From assembly GCA_018699075.1 (NCBI GenBank), contig JABIPV010000260.1:1-5607 (forward strand): 5,607 nt of DNA, given 5' to 3'. The first letter of the stretch is position 1. Each line of letters opens with the position of its first letter. This DNA comes from Kordiimonadaceae bacterium (lineage in GTDB: Bacteria; Pseudomonadota; Alphaproteobacteria; Sphingomonadales; Emcibacteraceae). The notes under the pieces are model-generated. The model saw nothing but the letters and a program-made list of their open reading frames with translations. It searched no databases and was not told the origin of the DNA. This document shows positions 1 through 5,468 of this stretch, piece after piece. Made by a program: the position numbers and the translations under genes.

Positions 1-120
1 ATCGCGGCTAAAGTTGTCAGTGAGGATGTTATCATTAGTTATAATAAATCCGGTGATCACCGACTTTCAACGGACGAAGATCTGTCGCGGCTTAAGCTGG
101 CTTTAATCGAGCTGTTCTAG
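1..120 (+). CDS. C-terminal fragment of an unidentified protein
   Basis: Frame 1 is open from the window edge to a TAG at 118-120 and gives 39 residues beginning IAAKVVSEDVIISYNKSGDH and ending in LALIELF. It reads like real protein: charged and hydrophobic residues alternate, with an amphipathic terminal helix (about residues 27-39). By eye the DNA is richer in G+C than the intergenic DNA of this window. The other two forward frames hit stops earlier (frame 3 at once). The last 18 bp overlap the end of the convergent SDR gene, so the two stop codons cross. I do not recognise the family from so short a tail; the start and any domain lie outside the window. Confidence 0.55.
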   Translation: MAAKVVSEDVIISYNKSGDHRLSTDEDLSRLKLALIELF

Positions 121-927
121 AAGATCATCGTAGCCTTGTTTATAGCTGGGAAATTGAGGTGCCCAGTTTAATGCTCTTTTTGTATGAGCATTTGATACTT
201 TTTTATTATCGGCATAAAAACTCTTCATCATTGCACTGATATCCGCGTTTTCAATGGCAATGCCTTTAATAGGTTTGAGGGATAGTTGACTACTAATATA
301 ATCTAGTACATCTGCTGATGATGAAGGGGCATCATCAACGATATTATATATACTGCCCGGATTGGGATTTTTCATAGACGCTATGAGCGCTGAGACAATA
401 TCGTCAACATGTATTCTGGAAAAGACATGGTTTTGTTTTATGATTTTTTTGGCTGTACTGTTTATTACAGCGTCTACTTGATTACGGTTCGGGCCATATA
501 TGCCGCCAAGGCGAAAAATGTGGATGGGTAGTTTTTGTGATAACCATTGTTGCTCCGCATTCAAACGTGCCTTTCCCCGTCCATCCGTTGGGGCCGGTGT
601 TGTTTGCTCATCAACCCACTTGCCGGCGTGATCGCCATAAACACTTGTTGCCGATAAATAACCAACCCATTTAAGGTTAGGCATATTAGCAATGTCTTTT
701 CGGTGAAGGTGCAAAACGATGTCATCTCCTGATGAGTTGGGAGCAATGGATATAAGCAGGTGAGTAACGTCCTTTAACAGCATTTCAACATTATTAAGCG
801 GATTACAACCATCAAAAATGATTTCTCCAGATGATTTATGTGTGCCTGAAAATTGCCATGTTGATGGAGATAATCGATTAATTAAATGCCGTGCCGTGTA
901 GCCAAGGCCAAAACAAAATAGTTTCAT
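103..927 (-). CDS. NAD(P)-binding SDR/epimerase, YeeZ-like (274 aa)
   Basis: An extended short-chain dehydrogenase/reductase (NAD-dependent epimerase/dehydratase superfamily), presumably cytoplasmic; substrate unknown. The N-terminal beta-alpha unit carries GLGYTARHL (residues 7-15), the GxGYxA form of the nucleotide-binding loop seen in YeeZ-like proteins. It is followed by SATSVYGDHAGKWVDE (92-107), FRLGGIYGPNRN (138-149), SRIHVDDI (170-177) and IYNIVDDAP (193-201), in the usual order. The classical YxxxK catalytic pair is not visible, which is normal for this subgroup, so oxidoreductase activity is not assured. I start at ATG 925-927, directly before KLFCFGLGY; a GCGAG lies just upstream. 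The frame stays open to a TTG at 999, but that extension adds an unusual basic leader with no ribosome site and would run through the promoter. The 3' end overlaps the convergent gene at 1-120. In many alphaproteobacteria a gene of this kind follows queG; here a TPR gene lies between them. Confidence 0.88.
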   Translation of the reverse strand: MKLFCFGLGYTARHLINRLSPSTWQFSGTHKSSGEIIFDGCNPLNNVEMLLKDVTHLLISIAPNSSGDDIVLHLHRKDIANMPNLKWVGYLSATSVYGDHAGKWVDEQTTPAPTDGRGKARLNAEQQWLSQKLPIHIFRLGGIYGPNRNQVDAVINSTAKKIIKQNHVFSRIHVDDIVSALIASMKNPNPGSIYNIVDDAPSSSADVLDYISSQLSLKPIKGIAIENADISAMMKSFYADNKKVSNAHTKRALNWAPQFPSYKQGYDDLLEQLD

Positions 928-948
928 GTATGCTCGCTTTTTTACGGT

Positions 949-977
949 TTGAAGTTTAGCGTGAATATATTTATACA
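949..977 (+). promoter_or_regulatory. Candidate sigma-70 promoter for the TPR gene
   Basis: TTGAAG at 949-954 and TATACA at 972-977 are separated by 17 bp, each matching 4 of 6 consensus bases. The predicted start, near 984, would give a leader of about 30 nt before ATG 1015. The -10 overlaps that of the opposing SDR promoter. This is a motif match read by eye in AT-rich DNA, not proof. Confidence 0.4.
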
Positions 978-999
978 TATGTTTGTGATTATTTAACAA
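970..999 (-). promoter_or_regulatory. Candidate sigma-70 promoter for the SDR gene
   Basis: On the - strand, TTGTTA (994-999) and TATAAA (970-975, 5 of 6 matches) are separated by 18 bp. Transcription would begin near 963 and leave about 35 nt before ATG 927. This supports the shorter SDR start, since the alternative TTG codon at 997-999 would sit inside the -35 element. Confidence 0.42.
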
Positions 1000-1014
1000 G
1001 AAAACAGGTTTTTT

Positions 1015-1815
1015 ATGACAAGATTAAAAGCGATCATATTTGCAATCGTGATTATGATATATATACCTTCTTCATATGCGCAAGGTTATGTATCTAGTCT
1101 AGAGCAAAGTAAGAAATACCAACATTGCCTTAAACTTGTTGAAGAAGACCCCGCAGCTGCTATTTCGTTTTCACAAGAATGGCGCCTTGAAGGTGGCGCT
1201 GTTGCCGCACAACATTGCCAGGCTTTATCGTTATATGAACAAGATAAGTTTGTTGAAGCGGCAAGCCTTTTTGATACAATAGTGGACAATTTGACCAATG
1301 GTGAAAATGTAAATACGTTTGCGCTTGCCAATAAAGAGCTTCTGATTATCCAATTAAATTATCTGTCTGGCCTCGCGTGGCGTTCTGCGGGTGAGTATGA
1401 TAAAGCCTATAATGTTATAAGCGCATCTATTATAGATTTGGCTCCGCAAAGCATTTATGCCTACGACTTATATATTGAAAGAGGATTTATCCAAGTTTTA
1501 CGTAATGACCCACTAGATGCCATAAAGAATTTTACCTTGGCACTTGAAATTGATGCAACGAATATTGATGCCTTTTTATATCGAGCCGAATCATACCGAA
1601 AAACGAAAGAACATCTGAAGGCCCGACTTGATTTAAATGCGGCACTTACAATTGACCCTAATCATCCTGATCTTCTTTTTGAAAGTGGTATTAATTATCG
1701 TTTGCAAAGTCGAAATGCAGAAGCACGGTTGGAATGGTCAAAGTTAATTGATAAATATCCAGGAACTAAATGGCAAAAATTGGCTGAAGATAATATCGAC
1801 TTGATTGAAGAGTGA
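1015..1815 (+). CDS. Secreted tetratricopeptide repeat protein (266 aa)
   Basis: Residues 1-22 form a signal peptide: MTRLK, then a hydrophobic core, then SSYA followed by Q23 as a probable signal peptidase I site. The mature protein is therefore likely periplasmic. It is helical, with TPR-like pairs at roughly 63-93 (AAQHCQALSLYEQDKFVEAA), 150-180, 184-217 and 218-250; the last three show the usual spacing and end in motifs such as DATNIDAF and DPNHPDL. The only two mature cysteines, C38 (YQHC) and C68 (AQHC), are placed for a possible disulfide across the first helices. TPR domains are protein-binding scaffolds and no catalytic domain is visible, so a partner is expected but cannot be named. 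ACAGG at 1004-1008 sits 6 nt before the ATG. The gene diverges from the SDR gene, and its TGA is followed directly by the queG stop on the other strand. Confidence 0.88.
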   Translation: MTRLKAIIFAIVIMIYIPSSYAQGYVSSLEQSKKYQHCLKLVEEDPAAAISFSQEWRLEGGAVAAQHCQALSLYEQDKFVEAASLFDTIVDNLTNGENVNTFALANKELLIIQLNYLSGLAWRSAGEYDKAYNVISASIIDLAPQSIYAYDLYIERGFIQVLRNDPLDAIKNFTLALEIDATNIDAFLYRAESYRKTKEHLKARLDLNAALTIDPNHPDLLFESGINYRLQSRNAEARLEWSKLIDKYPGTKWQKLAEDNIDLIEE

Positions 1816-2931
1816 TTAATTCCACTCATTTATGACATTAGTATCGTTTTCTAGTTTCTCATATGTCTTATGAAGGACTTTAAATTGACTTTTAGACATA
1901 AGTTCTTTTAAAGCCCATACGGCCATAGCCCGAATATAAGGGCTGTTTTCTTCTAATTTGGAAATAAGTAAAGGGATGTATGTATTGTTGTCGCTATTAC
2001 CAATTGCAATTAGTACATTACGAATAAAATAATCACGGCCAATTCTTTTAATTGGGGAGCCAGAGAAAAAAGTTCGGAAAGTTGGGTCATCCATCAGGGC
2101 TAGGTCTTCTAGTTGCGGCCGCCGAAGTTCTATGCGTGGGAAATAATGCATTTCTTTTGTCATTTTTGCATATTTATTCCAGGGGCAAACAGATAGGCAA
2201 TCATCGCAACCATAAATACGGTTGCCCATGGCTTTTCTAAATTCCAGATCTATGTGGCCTTTATATTCAATGGTTAAATATGATATGCACCGCCGAGCAT
2301 CCAACTTGTAAGGCGCAGGAAAAGCTTTGGTAGGGCAAATATCCAGACATGATCTACATGAACCACAATTATCCAGTTCAGGGCTATCCGGCTCTATTTC
2401 GAGCGTCGTAAAAATAGACCCTAAGAAAAGCCAAGAGCCAAATTCTCTGCTAACTAAATTAGTATGCTTTCCCTGCCATCCTAATCCGGATTTTGCGGCA
2501 AGAGGTTTTTCCATGACAGGCGCAGTGTCGACAAAAACTTTTACCTCGACATTATGGTCCTGATGAATTTTTCTGGCAATTTGTTTAAGACGCTTTTTAA
2601 CCACGTCATGATAATCTTTTCCCAAAGCATGAACGGAAATATTACCATTATCCTTGTCGAGGAGGGATTGAAGCGGATCATGTTCAGGGCCGTAATTCAT
2701 TCCCAGCATAATGATTGATTTTACCTCGGGCCATAACGTTAGTGGTGAGTTTCTTCGGTCTGCTTTCTCTTCAATCCAGGACATTTCGCCGTGATGACCT
2801 TTTTTAATAAATTCATTAAAATGGTCGGCATTTTTTTCTAACCCCTTAGGGTCTGTAAACTTGACAGCATCGAAACCGACATCCATTGCCAGTGCCTGTA
2901 TATTCTCTTTAATCGATAAATTAATGCTCAT
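1816..2931 (-). CDS. queG: Epoxyqueuosine reductase QueG (371 aa)
   Basis: Catalyses the final step of queuosine synthesis, reducing epoxyqueuosine to queuosine at the wobble position of GUN-anticodon tRNAs; a cobalamin and iron-sulfur enzyme of the cytoplasm. Visible signatures are VDTAPVMEKPLAAKSGLGWQ (134-153), which includes the presumed catalytic acid D135, and two ferredoxin-like clusters: C189, C192, C195 and C199 in CGSCRSCLDICP, and C242, C245 and C249 in CDDCLSVCPWN, with C215 (RRCISYLTIE) as a likely further ligand. A HEAT-like C-terminus follows (about 303-345). Length is usual for QueG and all eight cysteines are intact. ATG 2929-2931 is the natural start, with only a weak purine run (AAGA) upstream. 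The gene lies 17 nt downstream of the fzlA-like gene on the same strand, so the two are probably co-transcribed. Its TAA touches the stop of the convergent TPR gene with no spacer. Confidence 0.97.
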   Translation of the reverse strand: MSINLSIKENIQALAMDVGFDAVKFTDPKGLEKNADHFNEFIKKGHHGEMSWIEEKADRRNSPLTLWPEVKSIIMLGMNYGPEHDPLQSLLDKDNGNISVHALGKDYHDVVKKRLKQIARKIHQDHNVEVKVFVDTAPVMEKPLAAKSGLGWQGKHTNLVSREFGSWLFLGSIFTTLEIEPDSPELDNCGSCRSCLDICPTKAFPAPYKLDARRCISYLTIEYKGHIDLEFRKAMGNRIYGCDDCLSVCPWNKYAKMTKEMHYFPRIELRRPQLEDLALMDDPTFRTFFSGSPIKRIGRDYFIRNVLIAIGNSDNNTYIPLLISKLEENSPYIRAMAVWALKELMSKSQFKVLHKTYEKLENDTNVINEWN

Positions 2932-2948
2932 TGAATATTTTCTTATGC

Positions 2949-3617
2949 TTAAAAATCCGGGTCCCTATAGTGCGATGCCGGGATCAATCCTGCAATATTA
3001 TCTTTTAAGATTATTTGCATGCTAGGTCGAGATTTTATTCGCGCATACCAATCCCGTGCCTTTGAGAAACGTTCCCAAGGTACATCGCCGAAATAATCAA
3101 CGCAGGATAAATGTGATGCAGCTGAAATATCAGCGTAGGAAAACTCATCACCCGCTAGCCAATTACGTCGATCTGTAAGATATTCGATATATTGTAAATG
3201 GTGCTTAATATTTTGACTGGCAAAACGTATGAAAGAAGCATCCGTATTGCCGCGTTTTAAATATTTTTTCATGACTTTTTCATTAATCACTATTTCAGTG
3301 ACTTCCTGATTAAATTTTAAATCAAACCAATCAGTTAATCGTCTGACCTCCGATCTAATCGCAGGTGTGGACCCAAGGAAATTCGGCTTATTATATTCTT
3401 CTTCAAGATATTCACTTACAGCATGTGTGCCGGAAATTACCAGCCCGTTTTCCTCTTTCAATACCGGGACATTGCCAGCCGGGTTTAAAATTAGAAAATC
3501 TGTGCGGCGTTTCCAAGGGAGTTCTAGTACAAGTTCACATTCCAGTACTTTTTCCAGTAGTGAAAATCGAATTTTTCGAGAGAAGGGGCAAAACCAGTAG
3601 TGATATAATTGACGCAT
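2949..3617 (-). CDS. fzlA: GST-fold protein, probable FtsZ-binding FzlA (222 aa)
   Basis: The N-terminal thioredoxin-like domain (about 1-75) begins RQLYHYWFCPFSRKIRFSL and contains the cis-proline segment NPAGNVPVL (45-53, P51). An all-helical GST C-terminal domain follows (about 85-205) with LAGDEFSYADISAASHLS (154-171), and a short tail closes with GLIPASHYRDPDF (210-222). In my memory of the family that tail, ending in an acidic xDxDF-type motif, marks alphaproteobacterial FzlA, a GST homologue that binds FtsZ and controls filament curvature and constriction, rather than a detoxifying GST. In support, the usual [E/Q]-S-x-A-I glutathione-contact motif is replaced by GTHAV (63-67). A CPFS motif (C10-S13) remains, so a redox GST cannot be excluded. 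ATG 3615-3617 is preceded by AGGA at a rather long 12 nt spacing. It is first in a likely operon with queG. Confidence 0.75.
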   Translation of the reverse strand: MRQLYHYWFCPFSRKIRFSLLEKVLECELVLELPWKRRTDFLILNPAGNVPVLKEENGLVISGTHAVSEYLEEEYNKPNFLGSTPAIRSEVRRLTDWFDLKFNQEVTEIVINEKVMKKYLKRGNTDASFIRFASQNIKHHLQYIEYLTDRRNWLAGDEFSYADISAASHLSCVDYFGDVPWERFSKARDWYARIKSRPSMQIILKDNIAGLIPASHYRDPDF

Positions 3618-3650
3618 TTTGCGATATTATCCTGAGCAATTAAAAAGTCA

Positions 3651-3679
3651 TAGTCAAAAGTAGACCTATAGAGTAAAAT
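3651..3679 (+). promoter_or_regulatory. Candidate sigma-70 promoter for the cation transporter
   Basis: TAGTCA at 3651-3656 (4 of 6) and TAAAAT at 3674-3679 (5 of 6) are 17 bp apart, within the 113 bp divergent gap between the fzlA-like gene and the transporter. The implied leader is about 45 nt, ending in AAGG at 3720-3723, 7 nt before ATG 3731. I see no metal-regulator dyad such as a MerR-type long-spacer promoter. Confidence 0.33.
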
Positions 3680-3730
3680 AATTTATTTTGTTAGTAGAAA
3701 AATAGCATCAATTTAAATTAAGGCTAATGA

Positions 3731-4348
3731 ATGGCGTGTTGCGATCACCATATACCTGAAGAAGAATTAAAGGTGAAATCATTCCGGAATATATTATGGA
3801 TAGTTTTTGTCATTAATTTGATCATGTTTGTGGTAGAATTCAGCACCGCTTTTTTTGCAAATTCTGTTTCTTTACAAGCGGACGCCTTAGATTTTTTGGC
3901 TGATTCTATGACATATGGTGTTACTTTAATGGTACTCGGAAGTTCTTTGAGAATGAGAGCAACTGTAGCAATGCTAAAAGGGATTAGTATGGGGGTTCTT
4001 GGCCTTTGGATTTTCGCCAGAACCTATGCCAATGCCAGTGAGGCGGTTGTTCCCCTTGCACAAGTTATGGGGACAGTTGGTTTGATTGCTCTTATAGCCA
4101 ATGTCGTCAGTGCCGTACTTCTCTATAAGTTTAGGGGCGGCGATAGTAATATGCGCTCCATATGGCTGTGTTCACGTAATGACGCCATAGGAAATATTGC
4201 GATTATGATTGCAGCATCCGGCGTGTTTGCAATGAATAGTGGCTGGCCAGATTTTATCGTAGCTATATTAATGGCTACACTATCAACCGTCGCCAGTTAT
4301 CAAATAATTAAACTAGCACGTTACGAACTTAAAATGGTAAATCAGTAA
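3731..4348 (+). CDS. CDF-like cation transporter, membrane domain only (205 aa)
   Basis: An inner-membrane protein of the cation diffusion facilitator superfamily, a proton/divalent metal antiporter group. About six membrane segments can be read: roughly 20-42, 44-70, 78-98, 108-132, 150-168 and 172-192. The protein opens with a potential metal-binding CCDHH (3-7). TM2 carries ADALDFLAD (50-58), so the two-residue metal motif is D54-x3-D58; the TM5 counterpart is C147-x3-D151 in the strongly recognisable WLCSRNDAIGN (145-155). Canonical CDFs carry H or D at these positions, so the cysteine is distinctive. At 205 residues it lacks the roughly 90-residue cytoplasmic C-terminal domain of proteins such as YiiP; similar short proteins are familiar to me as a proteobacterial subgroup. 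The substrate cannot be read from the sequence. AAGG lies 7 nt before the ATG. The gene ends 1 bp from the stop of the convergent DUF3126 gene. Confidence 0.88.
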   Translation: MACCDHHIPEEELKVKSFRNILWIVFVINLIMFVVEFSTAFFANSVSLQADALDFLADSMTYGVTLMVLGSSLRMRATVAMLKGISMGVLGLWIFARTYANASEAVVPLAQVMGTVGLIALIANVVSAVLLYKFRGGDSNMRSIWLCSRNDAIGNIAIMIAASGVFAMNSGWPDFIVAILMATLSTVASYQIIKLARYELKMVNQ

Positions 4349-4349
4349 T

Positions 4350-4583
4350 TTATATCAGTGAAGCGTCGGCCGCATTAGGTAAGTCCATTTCCAAAATTGC
4401 CATTTGGAATGCGTAAGAAATTTCACCTTCATCATCATCTTTATATATAAGGCCGATAAATTCACCCGCTAAATGGACTTCCATACTATCGTCCTGGATT
4501 TGGCTTTTTTCTAACGTAAAAGAATTATTCCCAAATTTATTGTTGAGATATTTTTGAATACGTAAAATTTCGGTACGTGTCAT
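4350..4583 (-). CDS. DUF3126 family small protein (77 aa)
   Basis: A small acidic protein without signal peptide or membrane segment, so probably cytoplasmic. I recognise the DUF3126 pattern: an N-terminal helix (EILRIQKYLNNKFGN, 5-19), then DDSMEVHLAGEFIGLIYKDD (31-50) with the conserved EVxLxxEFIGxxxxDD core, then EISYAFQMAILEMDL (54-68). DUF3126 is essentially confined to Alphaproteobacteria and its function is unknown. Length matches the family. The ATG (4581-4583) overlaps the TGA of the upstream secreted-protein gene in an ATGA, which implies translational coupling and co-transcription. The partner is exported while this protein is not, so the link is more likely shared expression than a direct complex; that last point is inference. 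Confidence 0.9.
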   Translation of the reverse strand: MTRTEILRIQKYLNNKFGNNSFTLEKSQIQDDSMEVHLAGEFIGLIYKDDDEGEISYAFQMAILEMDLPNAADASLI

Positions 4584-5170
4584 TGGTATTCCTTAAGCAA
4601 TGAATTTAGCCGATCTATGTAAGGGCTAATGATGGATATATTTTCGCTATCAATATAATTAGGATCGGATAGTAATGCTATAGAATTTTGAATTTTATTA
4701 ATTAAAGTTTGTTTTTGTTCATTTGAGATGAATTGATTTCTTTTAATATTTGTCAGTTGTGAAGTTAAATCTAGTTTAATTTCTTCTGGATTGGGAGCTG
4801 ATGCGTTTTGTGGGTATTTCAAATGATATGCTGAATAGGCCATGATAATTTTATCTCCTGCTTGTGCCCATAGTTCGGCTGAACTAAAACCCGACCTGTT
4901 TATAATGGAAGTAAACTCTGCTAGTGTTTGCGGGGTTCTAACAACATTTAATGAGTCCGTTATAGGCGTGCGGCTGAAATCAGTAGGGAGATTATTAATT
5001 TGTTGTTCGTTATCGCTTTCAAATTCATTAACAAGAGCGTTAATTGCGGGCAAAGTGTTAATAAAGTGTTCAATTTCAAGGTTATTTAATGAGTTTTGGG
5101 CAGATGCAGAAGAAAAAGATAAAAAACTGTAAAAAAATATTAGAAGATGTATAAAAAATAGCGGTTTCAC
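4580..5170 (-). CDS. Secreted helical protein of unknown function (196 aa)
   Basis: The start is a GTG (5168-5170), supported by AAGGA (5179-5183) at an 8 nt spacing. A signal peptide follows: MKPLFF, a hydrophobic stretch to about residue 18, then SSASA and cleavage before Q25; a periplasmic location is therefore likely. The mature protein is rich in N, S, Q and I and predicted by eye to be mostly helical. It has two patterned segments: LEIEHFINTLPAINALVNEF (31-50) and SIINRSGFSSAELWAQAGDK (88-107) continuing into IIMAYSAYHL. A flexible P/N-rich linker (about 119-129) precedes a C-terminal helical half (130-196). There are no cysteines and no catalytic motif that I can recognise. Similar 'xxFI.S.P.V..L' plus 'GF.S...WA..GD....AY' secreted proteins occur in proteobacteria, but I know no assigned function. 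It is the first gene of a coupled pair with DUF3126. Confidence 0.82.
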   Translation of the reverse strand: MKPLFFIHLLIFFYSFLSFSSASAQNSLNNLEIEHFINTLPAINALVNEFESDNEQQINNLPTDFSRTPITDSLNVVRTPQTLAEFTSIINRSGFSSAELWAQAGDKIIMAYSAYHLKYPQNASAPNPEEIKLDLTSQLTNIKRNQFISNEQKQTLINKIQNSIALLSDPNYIDSENISIISPYIDRLNSLLKEYQ

Positions 5171-5178
5171 TCGATTTT

Positions 5179-5183
5179 TCCTT
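5179..5183 (-). promoter_or_regulatory. Ribosome binding site fixing the GTG start
   Basis: AAGGA on the - strand lies 8 nt upstream of GTG 5168-5170. This good Shine-Dalgarno match is what makes the GTG credible as the start of the secreted protein and preserves the complete signal peptide. Confidence 0.7.
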
Positions 5184-5265
5184 AAAATTAATTAAATTCA
5201 GTATCTTAATAAAATACCCAAACAAAATTTTTATTAAATATATTAATTCTATTCATCAAATACTA

Positions 5266-5294
5266 ATTATATCGGCGAAAAAATAAAAGTTAAA
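5266..5294 (-). promoter_or_regulatory. Candidate promoter for the secreted protein/DUF3126 pair
   Basis: A perfect TATAAT on the - strand (5266-5271) is preceded at 17 bp by TTTAAC (5289-5294, a weak 3 of 6 match). The leader would be nearly 90 nt. In DNA this AT-rich such matches are common, so the assignment is tentative. Confidence 0.3.
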
Positions 5295-5352
5295 ATTTTA
5301 TCTTTAAGTATCGGTTTACTTTTTGTGCGTAAATTTTAAATCACGGAAGAAG

Positions 5353-5389
5353 TTTTCCATTAAAAAAAATACTTGAGAGTAATGGAAAA
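5353..5389. repeat. Spaced 10 bp perfect inverted repeat
   Basis: TTTTCCATTA (5353-5362) and TAATGGAAAA (5380-5389) are exact reverse complements with a 17 nt spacer. Neither strand continues into a T-run after the stem, so a terminator is unlikely. The right arm overlaps a possible -35 hexamer (5383-5388), an arrangement compatible with an operator. Chance occurrence in such AT-rich DNA is possible. Confidence 0.5.
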
Positions 5390-5412
5390 TCTCTACCGAT
5401 TAATAATATAAA
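5383..5412 (+). promoter_or_regulatory. Candidate promoter upstream of the IS-interrupted frame
   Basis: TGGAAA (5383-5388, 4 of 6) and TATAAA (5407-5412, 5 of 6) are 18 bp apart. Transcription would start near 5419 and reach the AGGA-preceded ATG at 5443 after about 24 nt. The -35 lies inside the right arm of the inverted repeat. Confidence 0.25.
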
Positions 5413-5442
5413 TTGAAATTATGGTTAAATTAGGAATTAAAA

Positions 5443-5468
5443 ATGGGCAAAGTAAGTATAGTAAAAAT
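5443..5468 (+). pseudogene. Possible 5' end of a gene cut by the insertion sequence
   Basis: ATG 5443 is preceded by AGGA (5432-5435) at an ideal 7 nt spacing and encodes MGKVSIVKI before the frame enters the presumed IS terminal repeat, where it closes at a TAG (5488-5490) after MGKVSIVKIDTPLDL. If the IS boundary is right, only the first eight to nine codons are native and the rest of the gene would lie beyond the other end of the element, outside the window. It may equally be a chance frame; no family can be recognised. Confidence 0.22.

Larger units (their letters stand above)
5171..5468. other. Very AT-rich non-coding stretch
   Basis: About 300 bp separate the GTG start of the secreted-protein gene from the left end of the insertion sequence. 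I see no confident gene, tRNA, riboswitch or rho-independent terminator here. It holds a candidate - strand promoter (5266-5294), a small AT palindrome (5291-5300), a spaced 10 bp inverted repeat (5353-5389), and promoter-like hexamers leading to a short frame at 5443 that runs into the IS. Confidence 0.7.

Noticed and set aside
928..999. Longer SDR start at TTG 999 or ATG 978
   Set aside because: The extension has no ribosome site, encodes a lysine/histidine-rich leader unlike the family, and would overlap the promoter elements; the nucleotide-binding strand begins immediately after ATG 927.
1810..1827. Hairpin GAGTG/CACTC across the TPR and queG stop codons as a bidirectional terminator
   Set aside because: The stem is only 5 bp with an 8 nt loop, and no T-run follows on either strand.
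2327..2563. Open frame on the + strand inside queG (and similar antisense frames at 561-746, 1086-1331, 2052-2240, 3365-3643, 4842-5132)
   Set aside because: All lie opposite or out of frame with well-supported genes, lack ribosome sites and protein-like composition, and are shadows of real coding sequence.
3626..3657. - strand TTGACT (3652-3657) with GATAAT (3626-3631) as an fzlA promoter
   Set aside because: The spacer is 20 bp and transcription would start almost at the ATG, excluding the AGGA ribosome site that overlaps the -10. It could work only as a leaderless transcript, so I do not annotate it.
3641..3730. Riboswitch or metal-responsive leader before the cation transporter
   Set aside because: The gap is short and AT-rich with no stable stem or regulator dyad that I can see.
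5291..5300. Palindrome TAAAATTTTA
   Set aside because: Short AT-only palindromes are expected by chance in DNA of this composition.
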